From Echinicola strongylocentroti (GTDB taxonomy: Bacteria; Bacteroidota; Bacteroidia; Cytophagales; Cyclobacteriaceae): a stretch of 64,000 nt of DNA. The notes under the pieces were generated by a model that was not told the DNA's origin, ran no database searches, and saw only the letters and a program-made list of their open reading frames with translations. Of the stretch, positions 37,223 through 49,085 are shown in pieces. The translations under genes and the position numbers were made by a program. The stretch is from the NCBI RefSeq assembly GCF_003260975.1, contig NZ_CP030041.1, forward strand, positions 1-64,000. Direction: 5' to 3'. The stretch's first letter is position 1. Each line of letters opens with the position of its first letter.

Positions 37223-40162
37223 ATGATAGTTTTCTCAAAAAAAATTTTACTGCTATTCATCCTACATCTTGTCTTTTTCCATGCATATGCCTATGGAACC
37301 AAACAAAATGATAGAAGAAATTTAGCAAAATCCGATACCTTAACTCATTCCTTCAAATCTCCTTCTACTAAATATGGAGTAAACTGTTGGTGGTGGTGGC
37401 TCAATGGAAATGTTGATAAGGAAGCTATTACCAAGGATTTGGAAGCCATGAAATCCCGCAACTTCCAAGGTGCAATGATTTTTGATGCTGGAGGGCATAA
37501 CCAAAGAGGAAATAAGGACATTCCTGCAGGTCCATTATTTGGAGGAAATGAATGGAATGACCTATTTGTTTTTGCCTTGGAAGAAGCAGAAAGGTTAGGC
37601 TTGACTATTGGTTTTAACATACAGAGTGGCTGGAATTTGGGTGGACCTAGGGTAACTCCCCAGTATTCTGCCAAACAGCTTACCTATTCAGAATTAGTGG
37701 TTTCCCCAGACCAGGATAGTCTGGTGCTGAAGCAGCCAAAAAGTCGAAAAGGTTTTTATGAAGACGTTGCCATATTAGCATTTCCGATAAGTGAGGACTT
37801 CAAGTCTGCATCGCCTATTTATGATTTGGATTATAAATTAGGTGTCCACGAGCTGGGAGGGTCTGCTCCAGATACTAGGTTCTTACTGGATAATACGATG
37901 AGAAACCCCAGAGATTCTGCTTTGGCTATCCCATACAAGGTAAAATTGAAAGAGGTAAGGAATATTTCGGGAACATTGAAGCCTAATGGTCTTTTGGATT
38001 GGAAGGTCCCGGAAGGTAAATGGGTTATACTACGCATTGGGTATACGTGTACAGATGCAGAGGTATCCACCTCCAGTGGGGCATGGCAAGGAAATGTGTT
38101 GGACTATATGAGCAAGGAAGCCTTTGGGTTTTATTGGGCTGACGTGGTAGACCCCATATTGGAAGCCGCTGATGGACATGTAGGAAAAACCCTGAAATTT
38201 ATGGAAACGGATAGCTGGGAATGCGGAGGAATGAACTGGACTACTAATTTTGATCAAGAATTTAAAGCATACCGAGGGTATAGTCTGGACAGGTATCTCC
38301 CCATCATAGCGGGTTATGTGGTGGAAGATATGGAAACTTCTTTATCATTTTTAGCTGACTTCCGAAAAACTATAGCTGACTTAGTGGCCAACAACCATTA
38401 CGCAGAATTTCAGAAGCGTGCTCACAAAATAGATATGGGCATTCAGCCTGAGTCTGCTGGTCCTCATGCAGGACCAATGGACGGTATAAAAAACTATGGA
38501 TTCAGTGATATTGTAATGTGTGAATTTTGGTCCCCTTCTCCTCATCGCCCATTGGAGAACAACAGGTTTTTTGTGAAACAAGCCTCATCCGCTGCACATA
38601 TTTATGGTAAGAAAATCGTAGGAGCGGAATCATTCACGACTATTGGTCCCCACTGGAATGATGAACTTTGGCATGATCAAAAATCAGCTTTTGACCAAGC
38701 AATATGTGCTGGCCTAAACCGCGTTTATTTTCATACATTTACAAGCTCTCCTTCATCCATGGGAATGCCAGGACAGGAGTATTTTGCTGGCACCCATATC
38801 AACCCGCAAATAACTTGGTGGGACCAATCAAGTGCATTTATTGATTATATGCATCGCATACAGTCGGTGGTGCAGGACGGTGAATTTGTAGCTGATGTCC
38901 TTTATTATTATGGCGACCATATCCCTAATATATTTCCTTATAAACGTGCAGATCCAGCAGGCGCTAGGTTTGGATATGACTACGATGTTACTGATGAAAC
39001 CATTTTCTTAAAACTAAAGGTGAATAAGGGAGAAGTGGTAGTGCCTAGCGGCTTGTCCTATAAAGTGTTAGTTCTGCCAGACCATAAAGTTTTGTCTTTG
39101 TCAAATTTAATGAAAGTTAAAAGCTTGTTGGAGGAAGGTGCTACCATCATAAGCCAAAAACCAGATAAAATGGTTAGTCTAACTGGTGGAACAGAAGGAA
39201 AAGAGGCTTTTGAATCTATTGTTTCTGCTATTTGGGGAGATAACATCCCTTTAAAAGGGGAAAAGAAAGTAGGAAATGGCACCCTCGCCTGGGGATGGAC
39301 AGCAAAAGATTATTTACGTAGCAAGGGAATCACTGAAGATTTCGGAGTAGATAAGTACAATGAAAACAATGTTGATTATATCCACTATACGTTGGATAAA
39401 AAGGAGATTTATTTTGTGACCAACACCACTACCCAACGCATTTCTTTGAAACCTCGATTTCGAGTAAAAGGAAAACAACCAGAAATTTGGAATCCAATTT
39501 CGGGTGAAATAATGGAGGCTAAAGCATTTCGGCAAAACAATAACCACACCACTGTCCCATTGACCTTAGATCCTTATGGGGCTGTTTTTGTAGTGTTCAA
39601 TAAAGAAACCACCATAAAACAAGGCGAAGAACATAGAAACTATTCAGATTTTCCTATCCTACAATCGATCACGGGAAGTTGGAATGTTTACTTTGATCCA
39701 AAATATAAGGGGGAAGGAAATGTGGAGTTCACAACTCTTCTAGACTGGTCTGAACACCCTAACAAGAAAATCAAATACTACTCAGGACCAGCCGTTTACA
39801 AAAAGGAGTTTAAACTGGATTTTATCCCACTCAAACAAGAACGATATTATCTCGAGTTAGGAAGTGTAAAAGATGTAGGCATAGCTGAGATCAACATGAA
39901 CGGTAAAAATAAAGGCATAGTATGGACGAAACCATTCAGGGTCGACATTACCGATGCAATACGTAATGGTAAGAATACATTGGAAATAAAAGTTGTTAAC
40001 TCATGGTTCAATAGGGTGGCTGGAGAAGAATTGGAAGAAGTCATCGATCCATATACCAACACCAATATAATGTTGATCAATGACTACAGGGGAAATCCAC
40101 GGGAAACCATACCATTGGAAAAATCAGGACTGCTTGGCCCTGTAAGGATTGTAAAAGAGTAG
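37223..40162 (+). CDS. GH106-like alpha-L-rhamnosidase, exported
   Basis: 979 aa with a signal peptide (ILLLFILHLVFFHAYAYG). The early block VNCWWWWLNGNVDKEAITKD with LEAMKSRNFQGAMIF is characteristic of GH106-type rhamnosidases and their relatives. Later blocks include MCEFWSPSPHRPLENNRFFV, GAESFTTIGPHWNDEL and a C-terminal jelly-roll (VYKKEFKLDFIPLKQERYYL, GIVWTKPFRVDIT). It is the only glycosidase in the locus. This suggests release of rhamnose from a glycan or glycoside captured by SusCD; the substrate is inferred. Confidence 0.85.
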   Translation: MIVFSKKILLLFILHLVFFHAYAYGTKQNDRRNLAKSDTLTHSFKSPSTKYGVNCWWWWLNGNVDKEAITKDLEAMKSRNFQGAMIFDAGGHNQRGNKDIPAGPLFGGNEWNDLFVFALEEAERLGLTIGFNIQSGWNLGGPRVTPQYSAKQLTYSELVVSPDQDSLVLKQPKSRKGFYEDVAILAFPISEDFKSASPIYDLDYKLGVHELGGSAPDTRFLLDNTMRNPRDSALAIPYKVKLKEVRNISGTLKPNGLLDWKVPEGKWVILRIGYTCTDAEVSTSSGAWQGNVLDYMSKEAFGFYWADVVDPILEAADGHVGKTLKFMETDSWECGGMNWTTNFDQEFKAYRGYSLDRYLPIIAGYVVEDMETSLSFLADFRKTIADLVANNHYAEFQKRAHKIDMGIQPESAGPHAGPMDGIKNYGFSDIVMCEFWSPSPHRPLENNRFFVKQASSAAHIYGKKIVGAESFTTIGPHWNDELWHDQKSAFDQAICAGLNRVYFHTFTSSPSSMGMPGQEYFAGTHINPQITWWDQSSAFIDYMHRIQSVVQDGEFVADVLYYYGDHIPNIFPYKRADPAGARFGYDYDVTDETIFLKLKVNKGEVVVPSGLSYKVLVLPDHKVLSLSNLMKVKSLLEEGATIISQKPDKMVSLTGGTEGKEAFESIVSAIWGDNIPLKGEKKVGNGTLAWGWTAKDYLRSKGITEDFGVDKYNENNVDYIHYTLDKKEIYFVTNTTTQRISLKPRFRVKGKQPEIWNPISGEIMEAKAFRQNNNHTTVPLTLDPYGAVFVVFNKETTIKQGEEHRNYSDFPILQSITGSWNVYFDPKYKGEGNVEFTTLLDWSEHPNKKIKYYSGPAVYKKEFKLDFIPLKQERYYLELGSVKDVGIAEINMNGKNKGIVWTKPFRVDITDAIRNGKNTLEIKVVNSWFNRVAGEELEEVIDPYTNTNIMLINDYRGNPRETIPLEKSGLLGPVRIVKE

Positions 40163-40343
40163 GTGTATGACTTATAAGTTGCTTATTTTATAAGTGTATA
40201 ATTAAGAAATTATGGTTCTATATAATTTACGTTGGGTGCTGAATTAATTTGTAATGGTCTATTGTTCCAATTAATGCTTTTACTAAATTCCCCCTTTATC
40301 TAATACAGGTTTATCAATCATAGTAACTTTAAGTAGATTTCAA

Positions 40344-41426
40344 ATGCCCGACACATACTACTCTGTCATCAAGGGAACTGGTAAGTATATCCCTTCAAAG
40401 GTGATTAAAAATAAGGACTTTCTAAACGCTCAATTTTATAATACGGATGGAAAAAAGCTCGCAAAAACCAATGAGGAGATTATAAGGAAATTTCAGGAAA
40501 TAACAGAAATAGCAGAAAGAAGATATATCGAGGACGATTATGTCACTTCTGATATGGCATTTTTTGCTGCAGAAGAAGCATTGAAATCAGCCTTATTGGA
40601 TAAAGAAAAATTGGACTATATCATTGTAGCCCACAATTTTGGTGATGTCCTTAAAGACAACCAAAAATCGGACATGGTTCCCAGTCTGGCATCCCGAGTA
40701 AAATATAAGCTTCAAATCAAAAACCCTGACTGCATCGCTTATGACCTTCCCTTTGGCTGCCCTGGTTTGGTACAGGGGCTTATCCAAGGAGATTACTATA
40801 TCAAATCCGGTGATGCAAAAAACATCCTAGTAATCGGCGCAGAAACGCTAAGTCGGGTTTCCGATCCACATGACATAGACAGCATGATCTATTCCGATGG
40901 AGCTGGTGCCATTATCCTTCAGTCACAGGAATCTGACTCACCCGTCGGGATACTTACCCATAAAACCCGGACAGACACCCTGAATGAAGCAATGCTGTTA
41001 CGAATGGACTTGTCTTATAATCCAGATTACAAAGATGATACCTTGTTCATGAAAATGAATGGGCGTAAACTGTACGAATATGCCTTGAATACTGTTCCAA
41101 GTTTGGTCAAGGCGACCATAGATAAGGCAGGGTTGGACATCAGGGATATCAAAAAGGTCCTTATCCATCAGGCAAATGCCAAAATGGATGATGCCATACT
41201 CCACCGGGTCTTCAAGCTATATGGTATGCAAGAAGATCCGAGAGAGATTATGCCCATTACCATCAGTAAACTGGGCAACAATTCTGTGGCAACTGTACCG
41301 ATTTTATTGGATATGCTGCTCTGTGGGGAGATAGAACGACACCATATTAATTCTGGAGACCATGTGATCTTCGCCTCCGTAGGTGCCGGCATGAATGTCA
41401 ATGCGGTCTTATATCGATTTCCTTAA
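40344..41426 (+). CDS. 3-oxoacyl-ACP synthase III family protein (KAS III-like)
   Basis: 360 aa. The Cys-His-Asn triad is visible: C139 in DLPFGCPGLVQG, H275 in LIHQANAKM, and N312 in LGNNSVATVPILL. The thiolase fold ends with VIFASVGAGMNVNAVLYRF. KAS III enzymes condense an acyl-CoA starter with malonyl-ACP. This copy stands alone without fatty-acid genes, so it may be a specialised paralogue rather than the housekeeping FabH. A weak -7 element (TAACTTTA, 40324-40331) lies just upstream. Confidence 0.88.
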   Translation: MPDTYYSVIKGTGKYIPSKVIKNKDFLNAQFYNTDGKKLAKTNEEIIRKFQEITEIAERRYIEDDYVTSDMAFFAAEEALKSALLDKEKLDYIIVAHNFGDVLKDNQKSDMVPSLASRVKYKLQIKNPDCIAYDLPFGCPGLVQGLIQGDYYIKSGDAKNILVIGAETLSRVSDPHDIDSMIYSDGAGAIILQSQESDSPVGILTHKTRTDTLNEAMLLRMDLSYNPDYKDDTLFMKMNGRKLYEYALNTVPSLVKATIDKAGLDIRDIKKVLIHQANAKMDDAILHRVFKLYGMQEDPREIMPITISKLGNNSVATVPILLDMLLCGEIERHHINSGDHVIFASVGAGMNVNAVLYRFP

Positions 41427-41600
41427 TCTGGCATTTATATCCTACAGGGATTGATTTGACACATTCAGCGCAGGGAATATAAATCAGGAAAATAGTGCCA
41501 GTATCCTCATAGTACATATATTGGTAAATTATAAAAATGACTATCCGTGATTTTGCACGTAGTGGAATAATTATATAATATGATTTCGAAAGTTAAGGAG

Positions 41601-41784
41601 GTCCCTTGGTGAGACCGGTTTAAGAAAAATGAGCAGGCCGTTAAGAAAGTGAATTAGCTCGCGTCGTGGAACAGCGAGATCCATTCATTTTCAGGCCGGA
41701 GCATTTTTCTTAAATTAAATTGGGTACCGTATTGCCCTCACAGGAAAGCATGTTCTACCCAATTTAAAGATCTCACCACTGGAC
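41601..41784 (+). ncRNA. Candidate structured RNA (Y-shaped three-way junction)
   Basis: Complementary arms were found by eye. The closing stem is GTCC (41601-41604) with GGAC (41781-41784), a 3x3 internal loop, then GGTGAGA (41608-41614) with TCTCACC (41771-41777). Arm 1 is TTAAGAAAAATG (41620) with CATTTTTCTTAA (41702-41713), continued by AAAGTGAAT/ATTCATTTT and CTCGC/GCGAG. Arm 2 is AAATTGGGTA (41717) with TACCCAATTT (41756-41765). A separate 8-bp hairpin follows at 41795-41819. There is no ORF. It lies in the 545-bp gap between the KAS III gene and the TPP riboswitch. Strand is assumed from the neighbouring genes, and transcription is not proven. Confidence 0.5.
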
Positions 41785-41927
41785 TAGATTTTTGGTTCTT
41801 TTCATCAATGGAAAAGAACGGGAAAACAATTTATCAATATCAATTAAGTTTGGCTACGTGTATGATTCCGGAGACTCATAATTATAAATTGGAATGAGGA
41901 TTCAAGCCAAATAAAATTCACCAATAA

Positions 41928-41958
41928 TTTTTGATATTCTCTTATCATACTAACTTTG
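41928..41958 (+). promoter_or_regulatory. Promoter of the thiamine operon
   Basis: The -33 motif TTTTTG (41928-41933) and an exact -7 motif TAACTTTG (41951-41958, TAnnTTTG) are separated by 17 bp. This is a good Bacteroidota promoter. It places the transcript start just before the riboswitch. Confidence 0.8.
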
Positions 41959-41971
41959 TAACTACGTACAA

Positions 41972-42056
41972 GACTTTAGGGGTGTTCCGATGATCTATCG
42001 GGACTGAGACATACCCTCCGAACCTGATCCCGGTAATGCGGGCGAAGGGAAAAGTG
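41972..42056 (+). promoter_or_regulatory. TPP riboswitch (THI element)
   Basis: The conserved aptamer sequence is visible: TTTAGGGGTG at the 5' side, GGGACTGAGACATACCC (variant of the usual CTGAGA-TACCC), then CCGAACCTGATC, and GGTAATGCGGGCGAAGGGA. P1 can form from ACTTT (41973-41977) and AAAGT (42051-42055). It precedes thiS-thiC-thiE-thiG-thiH, so it senses thiamine pyrophosphate and represses the operon. Confidence 0.96.
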
Positions 42057-42078
42057 AAGCGTCCTTCCGAGCGATTAT

Positions 42079-42099
42079 CTTCATTCCTGAAGTTTTTTT
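42079..42099 (+). terminator. Likely riboswitch-controlled terminator
   Basis: The short hairpin CTTCA-TTCC-TGAAG is followed by seven T. A competing pairing is possible between GTGAAG (42054-42059, overlapping the 3' strand of aptamer P1) and CTTCAT (42079-42084). This is the layout of a terminator/antiterminator switch. The stem is only 5 bp, so the call is moderate. Confidence 0.55.
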
Positions 42100-42125
42100 A
42101 TTCATTTACAAAAATTGAAATTCTT

Positions 42126-42332
42126 ATGAATTTTATCCTAAATGGTGAGCCAATAGTGCTTACAGAAAGGGAATTGTCTTTGTCAGGAATGCTCCAACAA
42201 CAACAAATCGATGCCAGTCGAGGCATGGCTGTGGCCGTCAATGACCAAGTCATCCCCAAATCCAACTGGGACAATTACCACCTCTCAGAAAACGATCAAA
42301 TCCTCATCATCAAAGCCACCCAAGGCGGGTGA
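42126..42332 (+). CDS. thiS: Sulfur carrier protein ThiS
   Basis: 68 aa from ATG 42126, chosen because the longer open frame from 42036 would start inside the riboswitch. It has the family's ubiquitin-like fold pattern (MNFILNGEPIVL, GMAVAVNDQVIPKSNWDNYH, NDQILIIKATQGG) and the essential C-terminal Gly-Gly. ThiS is adenylated, then thiocarboxylated, and gives sulfur to ThiG for the thiazole ring. No ThiF adenylating enzyme is in the window. Confidence 0.96.
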   Translation: MNFILNGEPIVLTERELSLSGMLQQQQIDASRGMAVAVNDQVIPKSNWDNYHLSENDQILIIKATQGG

Positions 42333-44547
<2,215 letters not shown>

Positions 44548-44548
<1 letters not shown>

Positions 44549-45138
44549 TGCGATATATTCTGATCAGTTCCCCTGAGGAAGTAAAGGAAGAAATCCAAAC
44601 CATGGTCCAGCTGCTGGATCATGGTCTTTTCCGCTTGCATATCAGGAAACCTGACTGGTCAAGTGGCCAAATAGCAAAATTGATTTCCCAGCTACCACCT
44701 GAATATTATCCTAAAGTTTCCCTTCATGGCCATCATGAATTGATTGGGGAATTTGGACTGGGAGGCGTGCATTATAAAAGCAACCAAAAGATCTTGCCAT
44801 CATCAAAACTGGTCAGCAAATCTTTTCATCAATTGGAATCACTGCAAAAAACGCCTCATAATAAACTGGATTATGCATTTATCAGTCCTATATTTGATAG
44901 TATCTCCAAGCCAGGATATTTCCAAGCTTTTGCTGCGGATGAACTTAGCCGATGGATGAAAGAAACTAAGCCTTTATTGCCTTTTCAGGTGTTTGCCCTC
45001 GGAGGTATAAGCCCTGAAAAAACGGACTATTTGGACTCTTTGGGCTTTGACGGCGCTGCACTATTAGGAAGTATCTGGAAAGGAGAGGATACCGCATCCC
45101 GATTAAAGTTATTCTTTAACCACAAACAGCAACCCTAA
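44548..45138 (+). CDS. TenI/ThiE-like thiamine phosphate synthase paralogue
   Basis: 196 aa. It has the (beta/alpha)8 outline of the ThiE/TenI family (RLHIRKPDWS, VSLHGHHELIGEFGLGGVHY, DYAFISPIFDSISKPGY, VFALGGISPEKTDYLDSLGF with DGAALLGSI). It lacks the ThiE substrate-binding pattern [11 protein letters not shown] seen in the following gene, and has PIFDSISK in place of [10 protein letters not shown] TenI-like thiazole tautomerase or accessory role is more likely than a second true ThiE. It overlaps thiC and is immediately followed by thiE (start overlapping the stop). Confidence 0.8.
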
Positions 45139-45788
45139 TGATAACCAAGATTCACAAACTGCAATTTATCACGCCCAATTTTGACCATCCCGAAGACTAC
45201 CTGCAAGCAATCAGACAATATTGTGAAGCTGGGGGCAGATGGGTCCAACTAAGGATGAAAGATTTTCCGAAACCTGTAATCCTAAAAACTGCTTTTAACG
45301 CCAAAGAAATTTGTGAACGGTACGACTGTAAACTTATCATCAATGACCACCCTGAAATTGCATTCAAAATAGGCGCTACAGGAGTCCATGTCGGCAAAGA
45401 AGATAAGGCCGTCTATGATATCCGAGAACGGTATGGGAATAAATTGGTGATTGGTGCTACTGCAAATACTTATGAGGACATCATGGAAGTAGCTAAAGAA
45501 GCCGACTATATCGGATTGGGACCTTATCGCTTTACTACTACAAAAAAGAATTTAAGCCCAACACTAGAGAATACTGGTTACCAGCGTGTTATGGACAGGT
45601 TGAAACTTAAACATCCCTATTTGCCAGTTATTGCAATAGGTGGCATTTTGCAGGAAGACCTATCTTCCCTGAAGGAAACAGGTATTTATGGAGTGGCTGT
45701 CAGTGGGCTTTTGCACCAATCCAAAGTACCAGATCAATTAATTAAAAAAATTCTAAATACATTTGACTATGTTGACTATTGCCAATAA
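45138..45788 (+). CDS. thiE: Thiamine phosphate synthase ThiE
   Basis: 216 aa. Catalytic features of ThiE are present: [55 protein letters not shown] with [15 protein letters not shown], and PVIAIGGI. It joins the pyrimidine and thiazole phosphates to make thiamine phosphate. It overlaps the preceding TenI-like gene by one base and thiG by 20 bp, which indicates tight coupling. Confidence 0.93.
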   Translation: MITKIHKLQFITPNFDHPEDYLQAIRQYCEAGGRWVQLRMKDFPKPVILKTAFNAKEICERYDCKLIINDHPEIAFKIGATGVHVGKEDKAVYDIRERYGNKLVIGATANTYEDIMEVAKEADYIGLGPYRFTTTKKNLSPTLENTGYQRVMDRLKLKHPYLPVIAIGGILQEDLSSLKETGIYGVAVSGLLHQSKVPDQLIKKILNTFDYVDYCQ

Positions 45789-46536
45789 GACCTTTTCATC
45801 GAGGTTATTTACAGGAACAGGAAAATTCCCTACTTATACCTCCATGCAGGAAGCTTTGGAGGTATCTGAGTCGGAATTAGTCACTGTGGCACTGCGAAGG
45901 GTAGATGTCAAAGACAAAGACGACGATATGTTGGCGCATTTATCGCATTCGCGCATCAATTTACTTCCGAATACTTCTGGCGTCCGGACAGCTAAAGAGG
46001 CTGTATTTGCAGCTCAACTGGCCAGGGAGGCGCTGGAGACCAATTGGGTGAAGCTGGAAATCCACCCTGATCCCAAGTATTTGTTGCCTGACCCTATAGA
46101 AACCCTTAAGGCAACCGAAGAGTTGGTAAAGGAAGGCTTTGTGGTACTGCCTTATGTCCATGCCGATCCTGTGCTTTGTAAAAGGCTGGAGGAAGCAGGG
46201 GCAGCGGCAGTAATGCCTCTTGGCTCTCCAATTGGCAGCAATAATGGGCTCCGGACCTTGGATTTTCTGAAGATCATCATCGAGCAGAGCAATGTGCCAG
46301 TAGTGGTAGATGCAGGACTGGGAGTGCCCTCACATGCTGCCCAAGCCATGGAAATAGGCGCCGATGCGGTACTGGTCAATACAGCCATCGCCGTAGCACA
46401 ACGCCCAGTGGAAATGGCAAGAGCTTTTAAAATGGCCGTCGAAGCAGGTAGAATGGCCTATGAATGCGGCCAAGGTGCTATCAGTGCCCAAGCAAATGCA
46501 AGTAGTCCATTAACAGAATTCTTATCTTATGAGTGA
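45769..46536 (+). CDS. thiG: Thiazole synthase ThiG
   Basis: 255 aa from ATG 45769 (an upstream TTG at 45763 is less likely). The early part reads [20 protein letters not shown]. The Schiff-base Lys is expected in [18 protein letters not shown]. Phosphate-binding blocks [18 protein letters not shown] and [20 protein letters not shown] with [10 protein letters not shown] are intact. It builds the thiazole with ThiS and ThiH. It overlaps thiE and thiH. Confidence 0.97.
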   Translation: MLTIANKTFSSRLFTGTGKFPTYTSMQEALEVSESELVTVALRRVDVKDKDDDMLAHLSHSRINLLPNTSGVRTAKEAVFAAQLAREALETNWVKLEIHPDPKYLLPDPIETLKATEELVKEGFVVLPYVHADPVLCKRLEEAGAAAVMPLGSPIGSNNGLRTLDFLKIIIEQSNVPVVVDAGLGVPSHAAQAMEIGADAVLVNTAIAVAQRPVEMARAFKMAVEAGRMAYECGQGAISAQANASSPLTEFLSYE

Positions 46537-47653
46537 ATTTAGAGAGCAATTATCTCAATTTCCACCAGAAAAAGTGCATCAAGCTTTAACCAACGTCACG
46601 GCTGAAAGGGTAGAGCAGGCCTTGGCCAAAAAAGAAAGAAACCTCGAAGACTTCCTGGCCATGGTTTCTCCAGCAGCAGCTCCCTACCTGGAAGTAATGG
46701 CGCAAAAGAGCCGTCAATTGACACTGCAACGGTTTGGTAACAATATGCAACTTTTTGCCCCGCTTTATCTTTCCAATGAATGTCAAAACATCTGCACTTA
46801 CTGTGGATTTAGTCTGGACAATAAAATCCCGCGCAAAACCCTTTCGGACAAAGAAATCATGAAGGAAGTAGAGGTCCTTAAGGGAATGGGCTTTGAACAT
46901 ATTCTCATCGTAACGGGTGAGGCCAACCGAACGGTAGGCGTGGACTATCTCGAACATGCCATTCAACTGATAAAGCCACATTTTGCCAATGTCAGCATGG
47001 AAGTGCAGCCACTTGACCAAGATGAATACGAGCGACTCATCCGAAGTGGACTGCATAGTGTGCTGGTCTATCAGGAGACTTATTATCGAGACACCTATAA
47101 AATCCACCACCCAAAAGGAAAAAAATCAAATTTTGACTATCGGCTCGAAACACCCGACCGACTGGGTAGAGCAGGGATTCATAAGGTGGGAATTGGCTCA
47201 CTGATCGGCTTGGAAGACTGGCGGGTAGATAGTTTTTACACCGCAATGCACTTGCGTTATTTAGAAAAGAAGTATTGGCAAACGAAATACGCGATCTCTT
47301 TTCCTCGCTTGCGGCCATTTTCGGGAGGACAGGAGCCCAAAGTGGCCATGAACGACAAGGAGTTAGTGCAGCTTATTTGCGCATATCGATTGCTGGACCC
47401 AGATGTAGAGCTTTCCCTGTCCACTCGTGAAACGGAAAATTTCAGAAACCATGTGATCAAGCTGGGCATCACTTCCATGAGTGCAGGATCAAAAACCAAT
47501 CCTGGAGGCTATGCCGCTGGCAAAGAATCGTTGGAGCAATTTGAGATTTCGGATGAGCGAAGTCCTGATAAAATTGCAGGTTTATTGAAAAACAATGGGT
47601 ATCAACCGGTTTGGAAGGATTGGGACCCTGTTTTGCAAGATAGTTTTGGATAA
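46529..47653 (+). CDS. thiH: 2-iminoacetate synthase ThiH (radical SAM)
   Basis: 374 aa. The radical SAM motif is C85-x3-C89-x2-C92 ([16 protein letters not shown]). Further blocks are [40 protein letters not shown] and [20 protein letters not shown] followed by [12 protein letters not shown]. It cleaves tyrosine to dehydroglycine for thiazole formation; its presence rather than ThiO indicates the anaerobic-type route. It overlaps thiG by 8 bp. It is the last thiamine gene here. Confidence 0.97.
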   Translation: MSEFREQLSQFPPEKVHQALTNVTAERVEQALAKKERNLEDFLAMVSPAAAPYLEVMAQKSRQLTLQRFGNNMQLFAPLYLSNECQNICTYCGFSLDNKIPRKTLSDKEIMKEVEVLKGMGFEHILIVTGEANRTVGVDYLEHAIQLIKPHFANVSMEVQPLDQDEYERLIRSGLHSVLVYQETYYRDTYKIHHPKGKKSNFDYRLETPDRLGRAGIHKVGIGSLIGLEDWRVDSFYTAMHLRYLEKKYWQTKYAISFPRLRPFSGGQEPKVAMNDKELVQLICAYRLLDPDVELSLSTRETENFRNHVIKLGITSMSAGSKTNPGGYAAGKESLEQFEISDERSPDKIAGLLKNNGYQPVWKDWDPVLQDSFG

Positions 47654-47742
47654 AAAACAGGCAGTCTTGGCAGATCTTTTGCACCAAATTAGTCAAAGGT
47701 CAAAATGGCCAATAACGATTGTTAACCCAAAATTGTACGATT

Positions 47743-47943
47743 ATGTCTATAGTGAAGATTATTGAAGTTATCGCCAGTTCTGACAAAAGCTTTGATGATG
47801 CCGTCAAAAATGCGGTCTCCGAAGCTTCCAAAACGGTAAAGAATATTAAGTCCGTTTATGTAGAAAACATGAAAGCCAACGTGGAAAACAACCAAATCGT
47901 TTCTTACGGGATAAATGCAAAGGTTTCCTTCGAAGTAAATTGA
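47743..47943 (+). CDS. Dodecin family flavin-binding protein
   Basis: 66 aa from ATG 47743; the open frame starts at 47719 but MSIVKIIEVIASSDKSFDDA is the usual dodecin beginning. The pattern SFDDAVKNAVSEASKTVKNI and KSVYVENMKANVENNQIVSY with INAKVSFEV is typical. Dodecins form dodecameric shells that store or buffer flavins. It is followed by a strong terminator hairpin. Confidence 0.9.
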   Translation: MSIVKIIEVIASSDKSFDDAVKNAVSEASKTVKNIKSVYVENMKANVENNQIVSYGINAKVSFEVN

Positions 47944-47969
47944 TCTTTGGAACTTTTGTTTCCCTATTG

Positions 47970-48017
47970 CCCTTTGAAAAGGTATATTAATAGTACCATT
48001 TCAAAGGGTTTATTTTC
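47970..48017 (+). terminator. Terminator hairpin after dodecin
   Basis: A perfect 10-bp stem CCCTTTGAAA/TTTCAAAGGG (47970-47979 with 47999-48008) encloses an inner GGTA/TACC pair and is followed by TTTATTTTC. Confidence 0.8.
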
Positions 48018-48046
48018 ATTCATCATTTTCAAAATCAAACAATAAC

Positions 48047-49006
48047 ATGAAATCACTGACTTTTAGCAACGGGGACAACATGCCCATCTTAGGTTTGGGC
48101 ACTTGGCAATCCAAACCAGGAGAAGTATATAAGGCGGTTTTAAAAGCCATCGAAGTAGGATACCGTCACTTTGATTGCGCATATATTTACAAAAACGAAA
48201 AAGAAATAGGGGATGCCTTTGCCAAGGCTTTCGCCGATGGAATTGTAAAAAGGGAGGATATTTGGGTGACTTCAAAGCTTTGGAATGACTCCCACAAACC
48301 AGAACATGTACAGCCTGCGCTAGAAAACACCCTCAAAGATCTTCAGCTGGATTATTTGGACCTATACTTGGTGCATTGGCCATTGGCCCTGAAACATGGT
48401 GTGGAGTTTCCAACATCCGCTGCTGATTTTGAAAACCTTGATCGTATCCCTCTTACTGAAACTTGGGCTGCTATGGAAGCTATATTGGAGACAGGAAAAG
48501 TAAAGCACATTGGTGTTTCCAATTTTAAAATCAATAAACTTAAGGAGGTTCTGGCCAAAGCCAAAGTAGCACCAGAGGTCAACCAGATCGAGATGCATCC
48601 ATTCTTGCCGCAGCAAGGACTGGTGGACTTCTGCAAAAATGAAGACATCCACCTAACCGCTTACGCACCACTTGGCGCGGCCTACAGGACCAAAGGAACC
48701 GATGGGGTAGACCTCCCGATTCTATTGGAACATGAAGTCGTTAAGTCCATTGCCAATAAACTCAACGCCTCACCGGCCCAAGTAGTATTGACATGGAACA
48801 TGCAAAGGGATATATCGGTGATACCCAAATCAGTAACCCCTTCAAGGATTGAGGAAAACTTTAAGTCAAGTGTATTGACCTTGAGTCAGGACGAGATGGA
48901 TGAGCTCGATCAACTCGAAGGTCCCCATCGCTTTACGGATGGCAAACTGTGGACTGAGTACAACAGTCCTTATGAACTAGCTGATTTCTGGGAGGAATAT
49001 TCCTGA
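48047..49006 (+). CDS. Aldo/keto reductase
   Basis: 319 aa, normal for the AKR superfamily. The catalytic tetrad positions are visible: Asp and Tyr in HFDCAYIYKNEKEIG, Lys in WVTSKLWNDSHKPEH, and His in LYLVHWPLALKHG. The NADPH-binding C-terminal motif VIPKSVTPSRIEENFK is present. It would reduce aldehydes or ketones in the cytoplasm; the substrate cannot be told. It stands alone between two hairpins. Confidence 0.93.
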   Translation: MKSLTFSNGDNMPILGLGTWQSKPGEVYKAVLKAIEVGYRHFDCAYIYKNEKEIGDAFAKAFADGIVKREDIWVTSKLWNDSHKPEHVQPALENTLKDLQLDYLDLYLVHWPLALKHGVEFPTSAADFENLDRIPLTETWAAMEAILETGKVKHIGVSNFKINKLKEVLAKAKVAPEVNQIEMHPFLPQQGLVDFCKNEDIHLTAYAPLGAAYRTKGTDGVDLPILLEHEVVKSIANKLNASPAQVVLTWNMQRDISVIPKSVTPSRIEENFKSSVLTLSQDEMDELDQLEGPHRFTDGKLWTEYNSPYELADFWEEYS

Positions 49007-49085
49007 GCTGCTTCAACCTCGTTGAGTTAATCAGTGGAAGCCAGTATCACCAGAATCACACTGACTAAATGGTATTGAAACAAGG

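Noticed and set aside
41601..41784. Retron msr-msd interpretation of the structured region
   Set aside because: The a1/a2-like closing stem and long arm fit loosely, but no reverse transcriptase gene follows; the next ORF is thiS, after a TPP riboswitch.
42036..42125. N-terminal extension of ThiS from an earlier start
   Set aside because: It would start inside the TPP aptamer and adds a low-quality peptide; the ATG at 42126 gives the exact family start and length.
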